This document shows positions 53,831-64,000 of a stretch of 64,000 bases of DNA, piece by piece. The notes below the pieces were generated by a model. The model saw nothing but the letters and a program-made list of their open reading frames with translations, had not been told where the DNA came from and ran no database searches. How positions within the stretch are numbered: position 1 is the first letter of the stretch; every line of letters begins with the position of its first letter. This DNA is from Diphasiastrum complanatum. Taxonomy: Eukaryota; Streptophyta; Lycopodiopsida; Lycopodiales; Lycopodiaceae. A program made the translations under genes and the position numbers. The DNA lies in contig CM055100.1 in the NCBI GenBank assembly GCA_029204225.1, forward strand, positions 10,204,501 to 10,268,500. The letters are read 5' to 3'.

Positions 53831-54735
53831 GAGTTTAAGATTGTAGATCTTGGAATTATTCATTTCATACTAGGCATAGAAGTATCAAAAGCAATGGATT
53901 TTAGTTTTATATGTCAATCCAAATATGCATCTTCTATCTTAGAGAAATTTGGAATGAAAAATTACAAAGGAGTAGACACTCCTATGGAACAAAATGTAAA
54001 AGTTTCTAATAGCTGTGATGAAGCATCCTTTGAGGACATCACACTATAGAGTGCTTATAGGCTCCCTAATATATCTAACTATAACTAGACCTGATCTAAG
54101 TTATAGTGTTGGTAAGCTAAGCCAATCTATGCAAAATCCATTAGTTTGTCATTGGAAAAGTGCCAAAAGGATGTTAATGTACATCTCAACCACCAAGAAC
54201 TTTGGCATATTTTATCATGGAACTAATCTTGCTTTGAGAGCCAATTTGGATGCTGATTTTGCAGGTGACAAGGTGGCTAGGAAGTCCACAAGTGCTTTTG
54301 CTTCCTTTCATTGTGATGGCATAGTATCTTGGCTTTCCAAAAAGCAAGATACAATTTCACTTTCCTCAATTGAGTCAAAATACAAGGCCTTAACATCAAC
54401 AACCAAGGAGGCCTTGACATCAACAACCAAGGAGGTCTTGTGGTTAAAGAGGATATTGGTGGAGCTACAAGTCATGGAGGTTGAGGAGGAGCCACTTATC
54501 TATTGTGACAACCAACCAGACCAAGCACTTGCAACCAATCCCACATTCCATGCAAGGAGCAAGCACATAGAGATTGCTCACCATTTTGTGAGGAGAAGGT
54601 TCAAGAAACTGAGATCAAAAGTCAACATGTATCTTCATTAGATTGCCTCACTAAAGCCTTGCCAAAGGCCTCATTTATCAAGTTAAGATCAGCCTTAGGT
54701 GTTGTAGATAGATGTACTATAGATGTATCAAGCTA
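53831..54735 (+). pseudogene. Copia RT C-terminus and RNase H of element G
   Basis: Continues part 1: REFKIVDLGIIHFILGIEVS, YASSILEKFGMKNYKGVDTP, then RVLIGSLIYLTITRPDLSYS, WKSAKRMLMYISTTKNFGIF, NLDADFAGDKVARKSTSA, IVSWLSKKQDTISLSSIESK, PLIYCDNQPDQALATNPTFH and ARSKHIEIAHHFV. The RNase H acidic residues are present. Inside lies a 24-bp tandem duplication that repeats the residues ALTSTTKE. The frame breaks after RRRF; the rest (SLKPCQRPHL) is shifted, ending near AKNLGVL. Confidence 0.85.
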
Positions 54736-54747
54736 AAAATTTAGGAG

Positions 54748-55405
54748 TGTTGAATTTGACAATTTTTACCTTGTAAAAGCTAATTGTTTGGTATCTAGGT
54801 GAATCCACACATATAAGGTCATGTCCACACATGTGAAATGCATGTGAAAAAATTTAAATCCATTGTACATAGCTTTCATAAGCAAAAAATACAAGATTTC
54901 TTACTTTGTAGGATCTATTTCCTAGAACGTAGGAATCTAGAAGGTCAACACTGGCCACCAAGTGATGATGTGGAAAATTAGTGGAATCTAAGCCAAAATG
55001 GATAAGACAAGCACAATGAGCTGTTCCACATGGGCTACAAGTGGTCTAGAGAGAGATTACCATTTTTGTATACGTGATCCATGTTGGATCCATTTTGAGG
55101 TTAATGATGAGAAGCATTGTTTTGGGAGCAAATCCATGTTTATCACTCTCTTATGAATGATCAAAGTATGTGAATTCTTAGAAAACTTAAAGTAATCATT
55201 TTCTCTATTAGCAGTCCATACACTCATTTGTTTCACATGTGTGAGGCCGTGGGATCATAGTTTTTTATTGTTCTTGCTTGGTTGTGTAGGAATTGTCAAT
55301 GTAAAGCTAGTTTTGAGTGCTAGTCTTGATCTAGATCAATAATCCAATTTTAGCAATCACTCTTATAGGTCTATAATAGAGCTAATTAAGATCCATTTAC
55401 TAATT
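54748..55405 (+). mobile_element. 3' LTR of element G, right end truncated
   Basis: Starts TGTTGAATTTGACAATTTTT just after TTAGGAG, the polypurine end. Its last part (CAATCACTCTTATAGGTC and GATCCATTTAC) parallels the LTR ending at 58459 (CAATCACTCTTGTGAATC, GGTTCATTTATGG), but the terminal ~20 bases are replaced by integrase sequence of element H near 55405. Confidence 0.65.
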
Positions 55406-56043
55406 TTTACCATACATCACCTTATTTACCACAACAAAACGGAGTTGCAGAACGAAAGAACATATGCATTTTTGAGATGGCAATGCTCAAAAGTAAGGGT
55501 TTGCCAAACACCTTGTGGCAGAAGCTTGTAGAATAGCTACTCACATCCTGAATCGATGTCCTACGAAATCTGCGGAAGGTAAGACACCTCATGAAGCTTT
55601 TACTGGAAAGAAACCTAATATTTCTCGCTTGAGAGTATTTGGTTGTGATGCTTACGCTCATATTCTTGATGAGAAACGAAGGAAATTGGATGCAAAAGCT
55701 ATCAGGTGTATTTTCCTTGGATAATGATGAGAAGGCTAAGGCATACATGATGTATGACATGAATACACAGAAGCTTGTAATTTTTAGAAATGTTACATTT
55801 GACGAGATGGGTCAAGGTGAAAAAACTGAAGCAATCACTCAACCTTTTGATGATGGAGCGAAAGTACAAGTCAAGAAGGAAGTGGATTTTGATGTGGAAG
55901 ATTCAATAGGCAAAGGTAAGCTTGATGCTGAAATTCCAAAGAGAGTACCTAAATGGTACTTATCAGTCACATGTGATGCTAAGAAGGGAGATACTCTCGA
56001 ATCTAGCAAGCAAGGAGAGCTCAAAAGGTCAAGTAGAAATTGA
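55405..56043 (+). pseudogene. Copia integrase end of element H
   Basis: YLPQQNGVAERKNICIFEMA and MLKSKGLPNT mark the end of the integrase core (QQNGVAER carries the catalytic Glu). Then ACRIATHILNRCPTKSAEGK, TPHEAFTGKKPNISRLRVFG, CDAYAHILDEKRRKLDAKAI, and in another frame KAKAYMMYDMNTQKLVIFRN and VTFDEMG. An acidic linker follows. The N-terminal HHCC finger and first two Asp residues are missing at the left break. Confidence 0.85.
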
Positions 56044-57045
56044 AAACCTCCTACAAGATTAGAGATAAATCTAGCCCTAATGGGTTTTGTGCTCAAGGCT
56101 CAAGAACCGAAAACTTTTGATCAAGCAAAAGAGCACAAGGAGTGGCATGCAACTAACAGAAATGGAGGCTGTATCGAAAAATAGGATGTGGAACTTGATT
56201 GAACTACATGATGGCCTTGCAAATGGATTTATAAGATCAAGTATGGAACAGATGGGCAACTCAACAAGTACAAAGCATGATTAGTTGCAAGAGAGATTTG
56301 AGGAAACCTTCGCACCCATAGCTAAGATGGTACTTATACCTTCTATTATTGCTATTTCTGCTTTCTATGGTTGGAAGATCTAGCAAATGGACTTTAAATC
56401 TGCTTTTCTTAATGGAGTGCTAGATGAAGAGGTGTATCTAGTAAAACCTCAAGGATTTGTTGAGCTAAGGAGAGAACATCTTGTTTGTAAGCTCAACAAA
56501 ACTATGAATGGATTGAAGCAAGCACCACGGGCATGGTACTCTTTCATTGATGAACACTTCAAGCAAAGGGGAATGGCAAAGAGTAATGTTGATCCTAATC
56601 TTTACATTCTAAGGCAAGATTTAGATATAGTGTTCATTGTTTTGTACGTCAATGACTTATTATTATAGGAAGTAATGAGAGCTTAATAGATGAAATCAAA
56701 TCAGATCTTTCCAATGCCTTTGACATGAACGATCTAGGATTGATGCACTATTGTCTTGGCATTGAAGTATGTCAAAAGGAAGACGTTGTCTTCTTACACA
56801 AAGAAAGCAAATATGCACGAGGTCTGCTTTATAGGTTCAATATGCAGCATTGTAAGCCTTTAAGCACACCGATGGATGTCAATACGAAGCTTACTGCATA
56901 TGATGAATCTGAGAAAGTGGATGCTTATCTATACAGACAACTGGTGGGTAGTTTGGATTACTCAACACATACACGACCTAATATTGCTTATGTTGTTAGT
57001 GTCGTGAGTCAATTTATGCATGATGATCATAGTCAAGCACACTAG
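56044..57045 (+). pseudogene. Copia RT of element H
   Basis: Pieces: MEAVSKNRMWNLIELHDG; AFYGWKI then [40 protein letters not shown] and DPNLYILRQDLDIVFIVLYV followed by NDLLL. The active-site YVDD is changed to YVND. Then MNDLGLMHYCLGIEVCQKED, RFNMQHCKPLSTPM, QLVGSLDYSTHTRPNIAYVV. Frame breaks occur at 56284, 56668 and 57045. Confidence 0.85.
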
Positions 57046-57600
57046 AAGTCTGCTAAACGTATTTTTAGGTACATTCTAGGGACATTAAATTTTAGTTTGA
57101 AGCATGATCATCCTGAAGTGTTTATGTTGGTAGGTTATACAGATGTCATTTGGGCAAGTAATATTGATGACAAAAGATCTACTAGTGGTCATACATTCAG
57201 TTATGGTACAGTTGTAGTTTCATGGAGCAACAAAAAACAACCTACAGTATCCTTATCTTCGATGGAAGCTGGATATCGGGCACTCAACAATGCTACACAT
57301 GAATCAGTATGGCTACAAAGATTGCTTATTGATTTGAATCAACCACAGGTGGATGCGACTACTATCTCAAAGCTGCATTCACCTTGCCAAAAATCCAGTT
57401 TTACATGCTCAAACCAAGCACATCCAAATACATTATCACTTTGTTTGAGAGAAATTTCTTGATGGAGCCATTGACCTTGTTTTCTGTAAATCTGAAGATC
57501 TAGTGGCAGATATTTTTACTAAGTCATTAGGTAGATGTAAATTTGAAAACTTTTGCACTCTATTAGGAATAGAGAGTGTAACTTTATCATTGAGTGAGAG
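57046..57600 (+). pseudogene. Copia RNase H of element H
   Basis: AKRIFRYILGTLNFSLKHDH, MLVGYTDVIWASNIDDKRST, VVVSWSNKKQPTVSLSSMEA, TKHIQIHYHFV and, near 57510, VADIFTKSLGR. The first Asp and the Glu are present; the third acidic site (YCDN) is lost where the frame shifts into SQSCIHLAKNPVLHAQ. It runs directly to the 3' LTR. Confidence 0.82.
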
Positions 57601-57930
<330 letters not shown>

Positions 57931-58459
57931 AAATTCACACATGTGAGAGCATATTCCCATGTGTGTCAACTAGGCTAGGTAGGCTAGATCCCAATCATAG
58001 GGGTTAGTTAGTCAAATTGGTCATGATTCCTAAAATCAAGGGATCATGTCAACCTAAGACTGATTTGACACCTGAAAACATGCTAGACTTGCTCATTCAG
58101 GCATGGAAAGGATCTCCTTTGTACTATCATTCATTCATTCCATTGACAAGAGATCAAGATTTGGGAGTTTATTAACTATCTTGAGTTTTTGCTCTATTTA
58201 TGTAGTGATTTTATGAAATGAATGCAAAGTAAAGTTGATTAGGATCATTCTCTATCCACAAGTCATACTGTAGGTGGTACCCCACACATGTGAATTTGTA
58301 TCTTCATGTTTTGATCATGTTTGATTGCTCTTGATTGATAATTGCCAATCTAGATCTAGTTTTGAGTGCTAGTATATTAATAGATTGCTAATCAATCAAT
58401 CAATCACTCTTGTGAATCAATTAGAGGTTCATTTATGGTCCTATTCTATACTTTCAACA
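57931..58459 (+). mobile_element. 5' LTR of another copia-like element (start uncertain)
   Basis: Contains ATTCACACATGTGAGAGC and ends GGTCCTATTCTATACTTTCAACA, just before a primer site. The ending resembles the LTR at 54748-55405 and family I. The leader after it (58473 on) resembles that of element A (AGCCAAGTACAAGAG). Confidence 0.6.
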
Positions 58460-58472
58460 TGGTATTAGAGCC
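58460..58472 (+). other. Primer binding site (variant)
   Basis: TGGTATTAGAGCC, one base off the tRNA-iMet site, abutting the LTR end. Confidence 0.8.
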
Positions 58473-59180
58473 AAGTACAAGAGAATAATTGATGATCAAA
58501 ACACAATCCAAATTTAGCAAGTTTGTTGCTTAGAAATAGTTACGTGAGGGCTAGTCTAATCAAAGAGATTGCTTCAACTTTTGAGATCTATGTTGGTAGT
58601 GGTTAGTAGTCGTACTTTCCACGCATGTGGGAACCTCTCAACCTGCATTTTTAACCATTATTTATTAGATCTCAATAATTTCATTACACATCATTTTGAT
58701 GAGTTTTTTGATGCAAGTCAAAGAGAGAGCATAAAAAATCATTGGCATTATTGAGATTTGACTTTGTGTCATTAAATACAATTAATAGGTGTTGAGAGCA
58801 AGTCCTTAAAAGTAATTTTATAGGTCTTGTTGAATCATCAAGGAGGAGTGAGCAACGGTCATTTTGTGTCCAAAATCGTTAATTTTTTGATGTAGGAATT
58901 TGATGCAAACTCATTATATATCCATTCAATCTTTGTGAGAGAGTGCGAGGGACGAGACTAGAAGTCCAAATCAAGGCTACAATTCTATCTTGAGTTGATC
59001 AAATCAAGCCTACGTTCTTTGTGAAACTTCTAGAATCAAATTTATTCAATTTCCTTGAGCTATACTTTGTAGAATCCTTCAAGATAGTTCAACCATTCCT
59101 CGCGGATGGACTATTGTTTGATCAGCTAGTTTAATGGAAAAAGCCACAGGCTTAATCTTTGTAAGTCCCCATTTTGCACA
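58473..59180 (+). other. Leader-like sequence, no gene
   Basis: The first ~400 bases parallel the leader of element A (for example CCACGCATGTGGGAACCTCT against CCACATGTGTGGGCACCTCT near 6090). After about 58900 the sequence changes character and I do not recognise it. One 61-codon frame at 58569-58754 is probably chance. Confidence 0.45.
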
Positions 59181-59189
59181 TAGTTTGGT

Positions 59190-59600
59190 TGAAATAAAAT
59201 TAATTCCTCAATCTCCATCAATCACGTCTGTTTCTTCACCAAATTGTCTATGTTGTATTGGCAGGGTGATGTTTTTTGCTCACTTTCCCAGGCTGCTCCC
59301 ACATTGAGTACTTCGTTTGATTCTTCAAACCCGACACAAAAAAGTGGCTTCTAACGGATTGGTGGTTCCATCTGAGTTAACTTCTCTGCTAATACTTCTT
59401 TTGCTTTCGGCACCAGCTTAAGAAATTCTCCCAATGTAATATCCATCTTACTACACAGCATATTCATGATTATTTCCATTTGTGGTGCTTCTGGTTCTGT
59501 CATCTTGTAAGTTTCTTCATGATGATGCAACTATGTACTAACATATGTTCTTGGTTCTCCTTGTGGCATAGAAGGAAAAGAAACGTCGACTACTACTTTA
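59190..59600 (-). pseudogene. Gypsy gag/protease-junction fragment
   Basis: On the minus strand: PQGEPRTYVST, EETYKMTEPEAPQMEIIMNM, LCSKMDITLGEFLKLVPKAK, EVLAEKLTQMEPP, a stop, then ESNEVLNVGAAWESEQKT. 'TLGEFLKLVPKAKEVL..KL' resembles the stretch just before the protease in some plant gypsy polyproteins. The assignment rests on pattern memory only. Confidence 0.4.
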
Positions 59601-59735
59601 GTGGCTTCTAGGGCTTACATACACAGAGAGACACCTCTCTTTCTCTCTCGCACACTACTCTACATGTAAGAGCTATTGTTCTCATTCACCACGATCAATA
59701 TATTCTCTTGTCACTCTCTCTCTCATTCCACAATA
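59601..59735 (+). mobile_element. LTR end before a primer site
   Basis: The sequence CTCTCTCTCATTCCACAATA lies directly before a perfect primer site, so an LTR should end here. I cannot identify its start. Confidence 0.45.
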
Positions 59736-59748
59736 TGGTATCAGAGCC
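59736..59748 (+). other. Primer binding site
   Basis: TGGTATCAGAGCC, exact. About 30 bases further on, GAGTGGGGGG precedes TGTTGCGGAATG at 59789, which looks like a polypurine tract and LTR start, giving almost no interior. Confidence 0.75.
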
Positions 59749-59788
59749 AGTGGGGGTTCCTTTGCCTATGCTTGCTTGAGTGGGGGGT

Positions 59789-61038
<1,250 letters not shown>

Positions 61039-61208
61039 ATGGATTCTGACTCTGATTTTGAGTACATAGATGACGGTGACTCTGAATATGAACATCAATC
61101 TAACTATGATTTTGAAGATCAGTATTATGATCATAGCAATAGCGAATCCAATCAGTGCGAACGTGTGTCATATGGAGATTATCTGGAACATAATGAAAAA
61201 TATATTCT
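61039..61208 (+). pseudogene. Acidic N-terminal exon-like sequence, cut by a copia element
   Basis: From ATG 61039: MDSDSDFEYIDDGDSEYEHQ, SNYDFEDQYYDHSNSESNQC, ERVSYGDYLEHNEKYI. It is very rich in Asp, Ser, Glu and Tyr. It stays open until it meets minus-strand copia gag sequence at about 61208, so it may be the first exon of a transposon or host gene whose remainder was displaced. No family recognised. Confidence 0.35.
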
Positions 61209-61533
61209 TCCTTCGAAGATGTAACTTGGTAGTTATGTCTCTCACATCATATAGTGAGCTCAAGATGTCCCAAACTTCTTTCGAAGTTTTGGCTTCAGCT
61301 ATGTGGCCAATTTGAGTATCTGATATATTGAGGATAATAAGCGTGAAACCTTTACCATCCTTCGATTTCCATTTTGAGTCGACTGTGTTGTCTTCAGGCT
61401 TCACTTTGATACCTGTAACAACATCCCACAACTCGTTGGCAATTAGCAAGGTCTTCATCTTAAATTTTCATAAATGATAATTGGATCCATTCAGCTTGTC
61501 TACGATAAGACCGGCTTTACTTTGAGAATCCAT
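61209..61533 (-). pseudogene. Copia gag N-terminus, minus strand
   Basis: Start MDSQSKAGLIVDKLNGSNYH at 61533, then L, a stop replacing Trp (TGA), KFKMKTLLIANELWDVVTGI, KVKPEDNTVDSKWKSKDGKG, DTQIGHIAEAKTSKEVWDIL and TTKLHLRRK. It is the same Gag class as element K at 791. It is cut at 61208. Confidence 0.82.
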
Positions 61534-61676
61534 CTGGAACTTTAGATTGTCGATAATTCGATTGTCGTTAAGAAAAAGATACAATGCTGTAGAAATCAAT
61601 TCTCTGATACCAAAACATATTAATTCGAACTGAAGAATAATTTGATATTGTGAAGATATCAAGTATACGAGTTTTC

Positions 61677-61688
61677 GCTCTGATACCA
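61677..61688 (-). other. Primer binding site, minus-strand copia
   Basis: The upper strand GCTCTGATACCA is the reverse complement of the tRNA-iMet site and abuts the LTR at 61689. Confidence 0.82.
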
Positions 61689-62209
61689 TGTTGGAAAGAG
61701 ATATGTGAAAGATAGGTCGAATAAGATTCAAATAAAAAGAATTCGAACAACAAAAAAAAAACTTATCATGCGCAGCGGAATAGACTATCTTCTTCTTTCT
61801 TCATGCATAACTACGCCTATCAATTTCAAACAAAACAATAGTGATAGCAATCACGTTTGATCTTATAGTAACTAACTTTGAAATCATTAGTCCTATAGTG
61901 ATTACGTAGCCAAACAATAATGCATTGAATTATCAGACATATAATTAATCGCGAAGAACTACAGAAACGCATACATTCTGAGACAAACTTGAATGCAATA
62001 AAAGATAGTATTGATTCAGTATGAAAGCGAAACAGAAGTAAATGAGTACAATAAGTTGCGGATCGAAGTCGCGTACTCTAAGCTATTTCTGAACGGCTAA
62101 AATGAAAGTCTAAATTAAGCACAATGCTGATAAGCAGTAAGCGCAATAGCAATCTCTAAACAACTCTAAGAAGTGAGCTAAAATGCTCAGGAGTATTCAA
62201 GCTCGTAGG

Positions 62210-62255
<46 letters not shown>

Positions 62256-62669
62256 TAACTATTCAATACTTGCTGATCTATTGATCGCATTTCAATGCTT
62301 CTTAAAACTGTATGCATATGAACAGCTATATATACTAAGCAAAATGCGGGAACGTCCAATAGTAGGACAGCTAATTAGGTCATCAAATGGATAGTGAGCT
62401 GGCATCCATCCAAAGCGAGCTGGCATTCGTCCAGTTGAATCTTTTCGAAAATTTTGTGGCTTCAATTAAGGCGAACAATAAACTATCTTTGCCTCAACAA
62501 TTTATTTATTGAACCATGCTCGAACATTTATAAGTCGAATCCACCTGTGAGTGATTCTCGAGTAGTTATGCAGACTGCGTAGAAACATGAAGAAAACTGC
62601 AGGTCTGGATAATGAATTGGATGAAGATTAAAATGTCGATTAGTCGATTAGTAGGAGAATAATCTAACA
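61689..62669 (-). mobile_element. 5' LTR of the minus-strand copia (about 981 bp)
   Basis: Upper strand begins TGTTGGAAAGAGATATGTG and ends GAATAATCTAACA, so on the minus strand it runs TGTTAGATTATTC ... CTTTCCAACA, the usual TGTTAG-type LTR. It includes a (GA)20 tract at 62213-62253. Its start resembles the first bases of the window (GTTAGATTTTTTC), so element K may be the same family. Confidence 0.72.
62213..62253 (+). repeat. (GA)n microsatellite, 41 bp
   Basis: Uninterrupted GA dinucleotides inside the LTR. Confidence 0.95.
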
Positions 62670-62683
62670 CTTCTACCATTCAG

Positions 62684-63115
62684 GTGTGTCATTTTCTTCC
62701 CCGGTGCTTCCCCACAAAACCAACTCAATGCCTTTTTTCTATGGCTACACAAACCTGCTAGGGATATTGTCAAAGCTCATACTACCTTCCTTTATCTACG
62801 CCAGTACATGATTGAAGCATCCATTGAACTTGCCGCAATTTCCTTTGCTAAACTCCTTGCTCATCTTGGTGATGCCGAGAATATTAGAGAATTGAATGCT
62901 TGCTTAAAAGACCTAGCTTCTCTACTTTGCAAGGAAAATTCTTCCAAAACACTAGTAAATGTACAGGCACTTTCAATCTCAACAACCCTAGCTCTATCCT
63001 CTCTGGCCAAGGTAAAAAAAAAAAATTTTACTGGATATAAGAAAAAAGAAGGACAAGGAAGTGGTACAAAGAGCGATTTGCCAATCAAGAAGCTGAATTT
63101 CTATCGGGATTGATA
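62684..63115 (+). CDS. Unrecognised coding sequence, exon 1 candidate
   Basis: A frame open from about 62684 reads GASPQNQLNAFFLWLHKPAR, DIVKAHTTFLYLRQYMIEAS, IELAAISFAKLLAHLGDAEN, IRELNACLKDLASLLCKENS and SISTTLALSSLAKVKKKNFT. It is rich in helices with regularly spaced Leu and Ala and has no stop until 63113. A donor-like GGTAAAAA follows 'SSLAK' at 63011, and KDKMVLERREVIKNTLDRLQ resumes at 63125. No domain recognised. The start and the true gene model are unknown. Confidence 0.4.
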
Positions 63116-64000
63116 TGTTTGCAGGACAAGATGGTTTTGGAAAGAAGGGAGGTAATAAAAAATACATTGGATCGTTTGCAGCTCATTACGCATGAAACAA
63201 AGGCAATAGAATGTTTGAGACCGTTCATGTGAAGAAGTTCTACAATTATTCGGCTTTATACATGAGCCCTTTGATAATATAGTGTTTGGTTGGTCATACA
63301 TGTCGAATGTCAAAATGGAATGGTATTTTCCTTATGAAGTTTTCTGCAATTTTCAAATTGAAAATATTCAAGTTTGTTTGTGCTCTACTTTTAAACATTT
63401 TAAAGGCTTTGTTTCAAATAAGTTCGGTCATGTTGTAACTACAGATTGCAGCTTTATTAGTAGTAAGGTCCTTAAACATTCATTGGAAAAGAGGACTCAA
63501 TCATATAGTACTGCAACATACTAATATTCAAAGTATTGCTACTGAATTACATGATGGATGGTTCAAACTCATGAAACTCTTACCTATGTACCTAGACACA
63601 AATATAGATATGCATGCTGAATTTTGTAGGAAAAGTGCCTTAGATTTTTTAAAGAACAAGAAATGGATTCAAGGGAACACTATCCCATTACATAAAAAAG
63701 AAGCTGCCAACGATGAATGCAAATGGATTACCAAGCATTTATATGTCAATGGAAACAACATAACCCTTGTTTTATTTGCATATATCCCATACGTAAACTT
63801 GCTATAGAAAGACTTGATAGCTCAGATTTTATTCCTTTCCCTGATCCTACAAATAATTTCGTCTCAAATTCTTTGGATTACATTGACACCTCTATGAGTG
63901 AATTACTACCCGATGATTTCATACATTCAAAAGTATTACCTTACCTACTTTGCACCTATAAGGCACATAAGGAAGCATTTCGATGGATCACAAATGCACA
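63116..64000 (+). pseudogene. Continuation of the unrecognised protein, broken
   Basis: Further pieces: KAIECLRPFM, FDNIVFGWSYMSNVKMEWYF, FVSNKFGHVVTTDCSFISSK, then ATELHDGWFKLMKLLPMYLD, FCRKSALDFLKNKKWIQGNT, DECKWITKHLYVNGNNITLV and, after a stop at 63807, LAIERLDSSDFIPFPDPTNN, LDYIDTSMSELLPDDFIHSK, AHKEAFRWITNA, running off the window. Stops near 63230, 63524 and 63807 suggest decay or unrecognised introns. I do not know the family. Confidence 0.35.

Overview
This looks like nuclear DNA of a land plant with a large, repeat-packed genome. The evidence is a three-exon Mediator subunit gene with GT-AG introns, Ty1/copia and Ty3/gypsy retrotransposons primed by initiator-Met tRNA (TGGTATCAGAGCC sites), long (CT)n tracts, and DNA transposon relics. 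The Mediator protein differs enough from flowering-plant versions that I lean towards a fern, lycophyte or other non-flowering plant, but this is weak.

Layout. 1-5224: remnants of a copia element, an opposite-strand copia gag with its LTR, and a gypsy pol fragment. 5225-8024: a compact LTR element (A) with near-identical 701-bp LTRs and one intact non-pol ORF. 8025-13138: unrecognised fragments, then a minus-strand cluster with a possible Ulp1-like peptidase, a histone H3-derived pseudogene with a long Pro/Ser tail, and a transposase-like protein. 13268-15737: copia remnant plus a clean solo LTR. 16650-17160: LINE endonuclease relic. 17259-19858: the only convincing host gene, MED30, whose second intron is almost entirely a 57-bp minisatellite with a four-unit higher-order period. 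22199-26293: copia-like element F (minus). 27128-32645: copia element C (minus) with element B inserted in its LTR. 32650-34440: start of another LTR element and small fragments. 34444-44795: two partial copies of what seems to be one DNA transposon. 44800-48360: gypsy integrase and unresolved sequence. 48415-55405: copia element G split by complete element E (5-bp target duplication). 55405-62669: more copia/gypsy pieces and two ~165-bp (CT)n tracts. 62684-64000: unrecognised plus-strand coding fragments.

Most interesting. (1) A decayed gene pair in head-to-head orientation: a DUF7869-like, probably transposon-encoded protein on the minus strand and, on the plus strand, a protein joining a ParB-like domain to a beta-type N4-cytosine/N6-adenine DNA methyltransferase. 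A 32-bp, hairpin-forming tandem array lies between them. Two copies with a microhomology-edged internal deletion suggest a DNA transposon that carried its own DNA methyltransferase. (2) A histone H3-derived ORF beside a transposase-like ORF. (3) A previously unlabelled ORF ('X') replacing integrase and reverse transcriptase in two LTR families, and kept intact in the youngest-looking element. No claim here was checked against a database.
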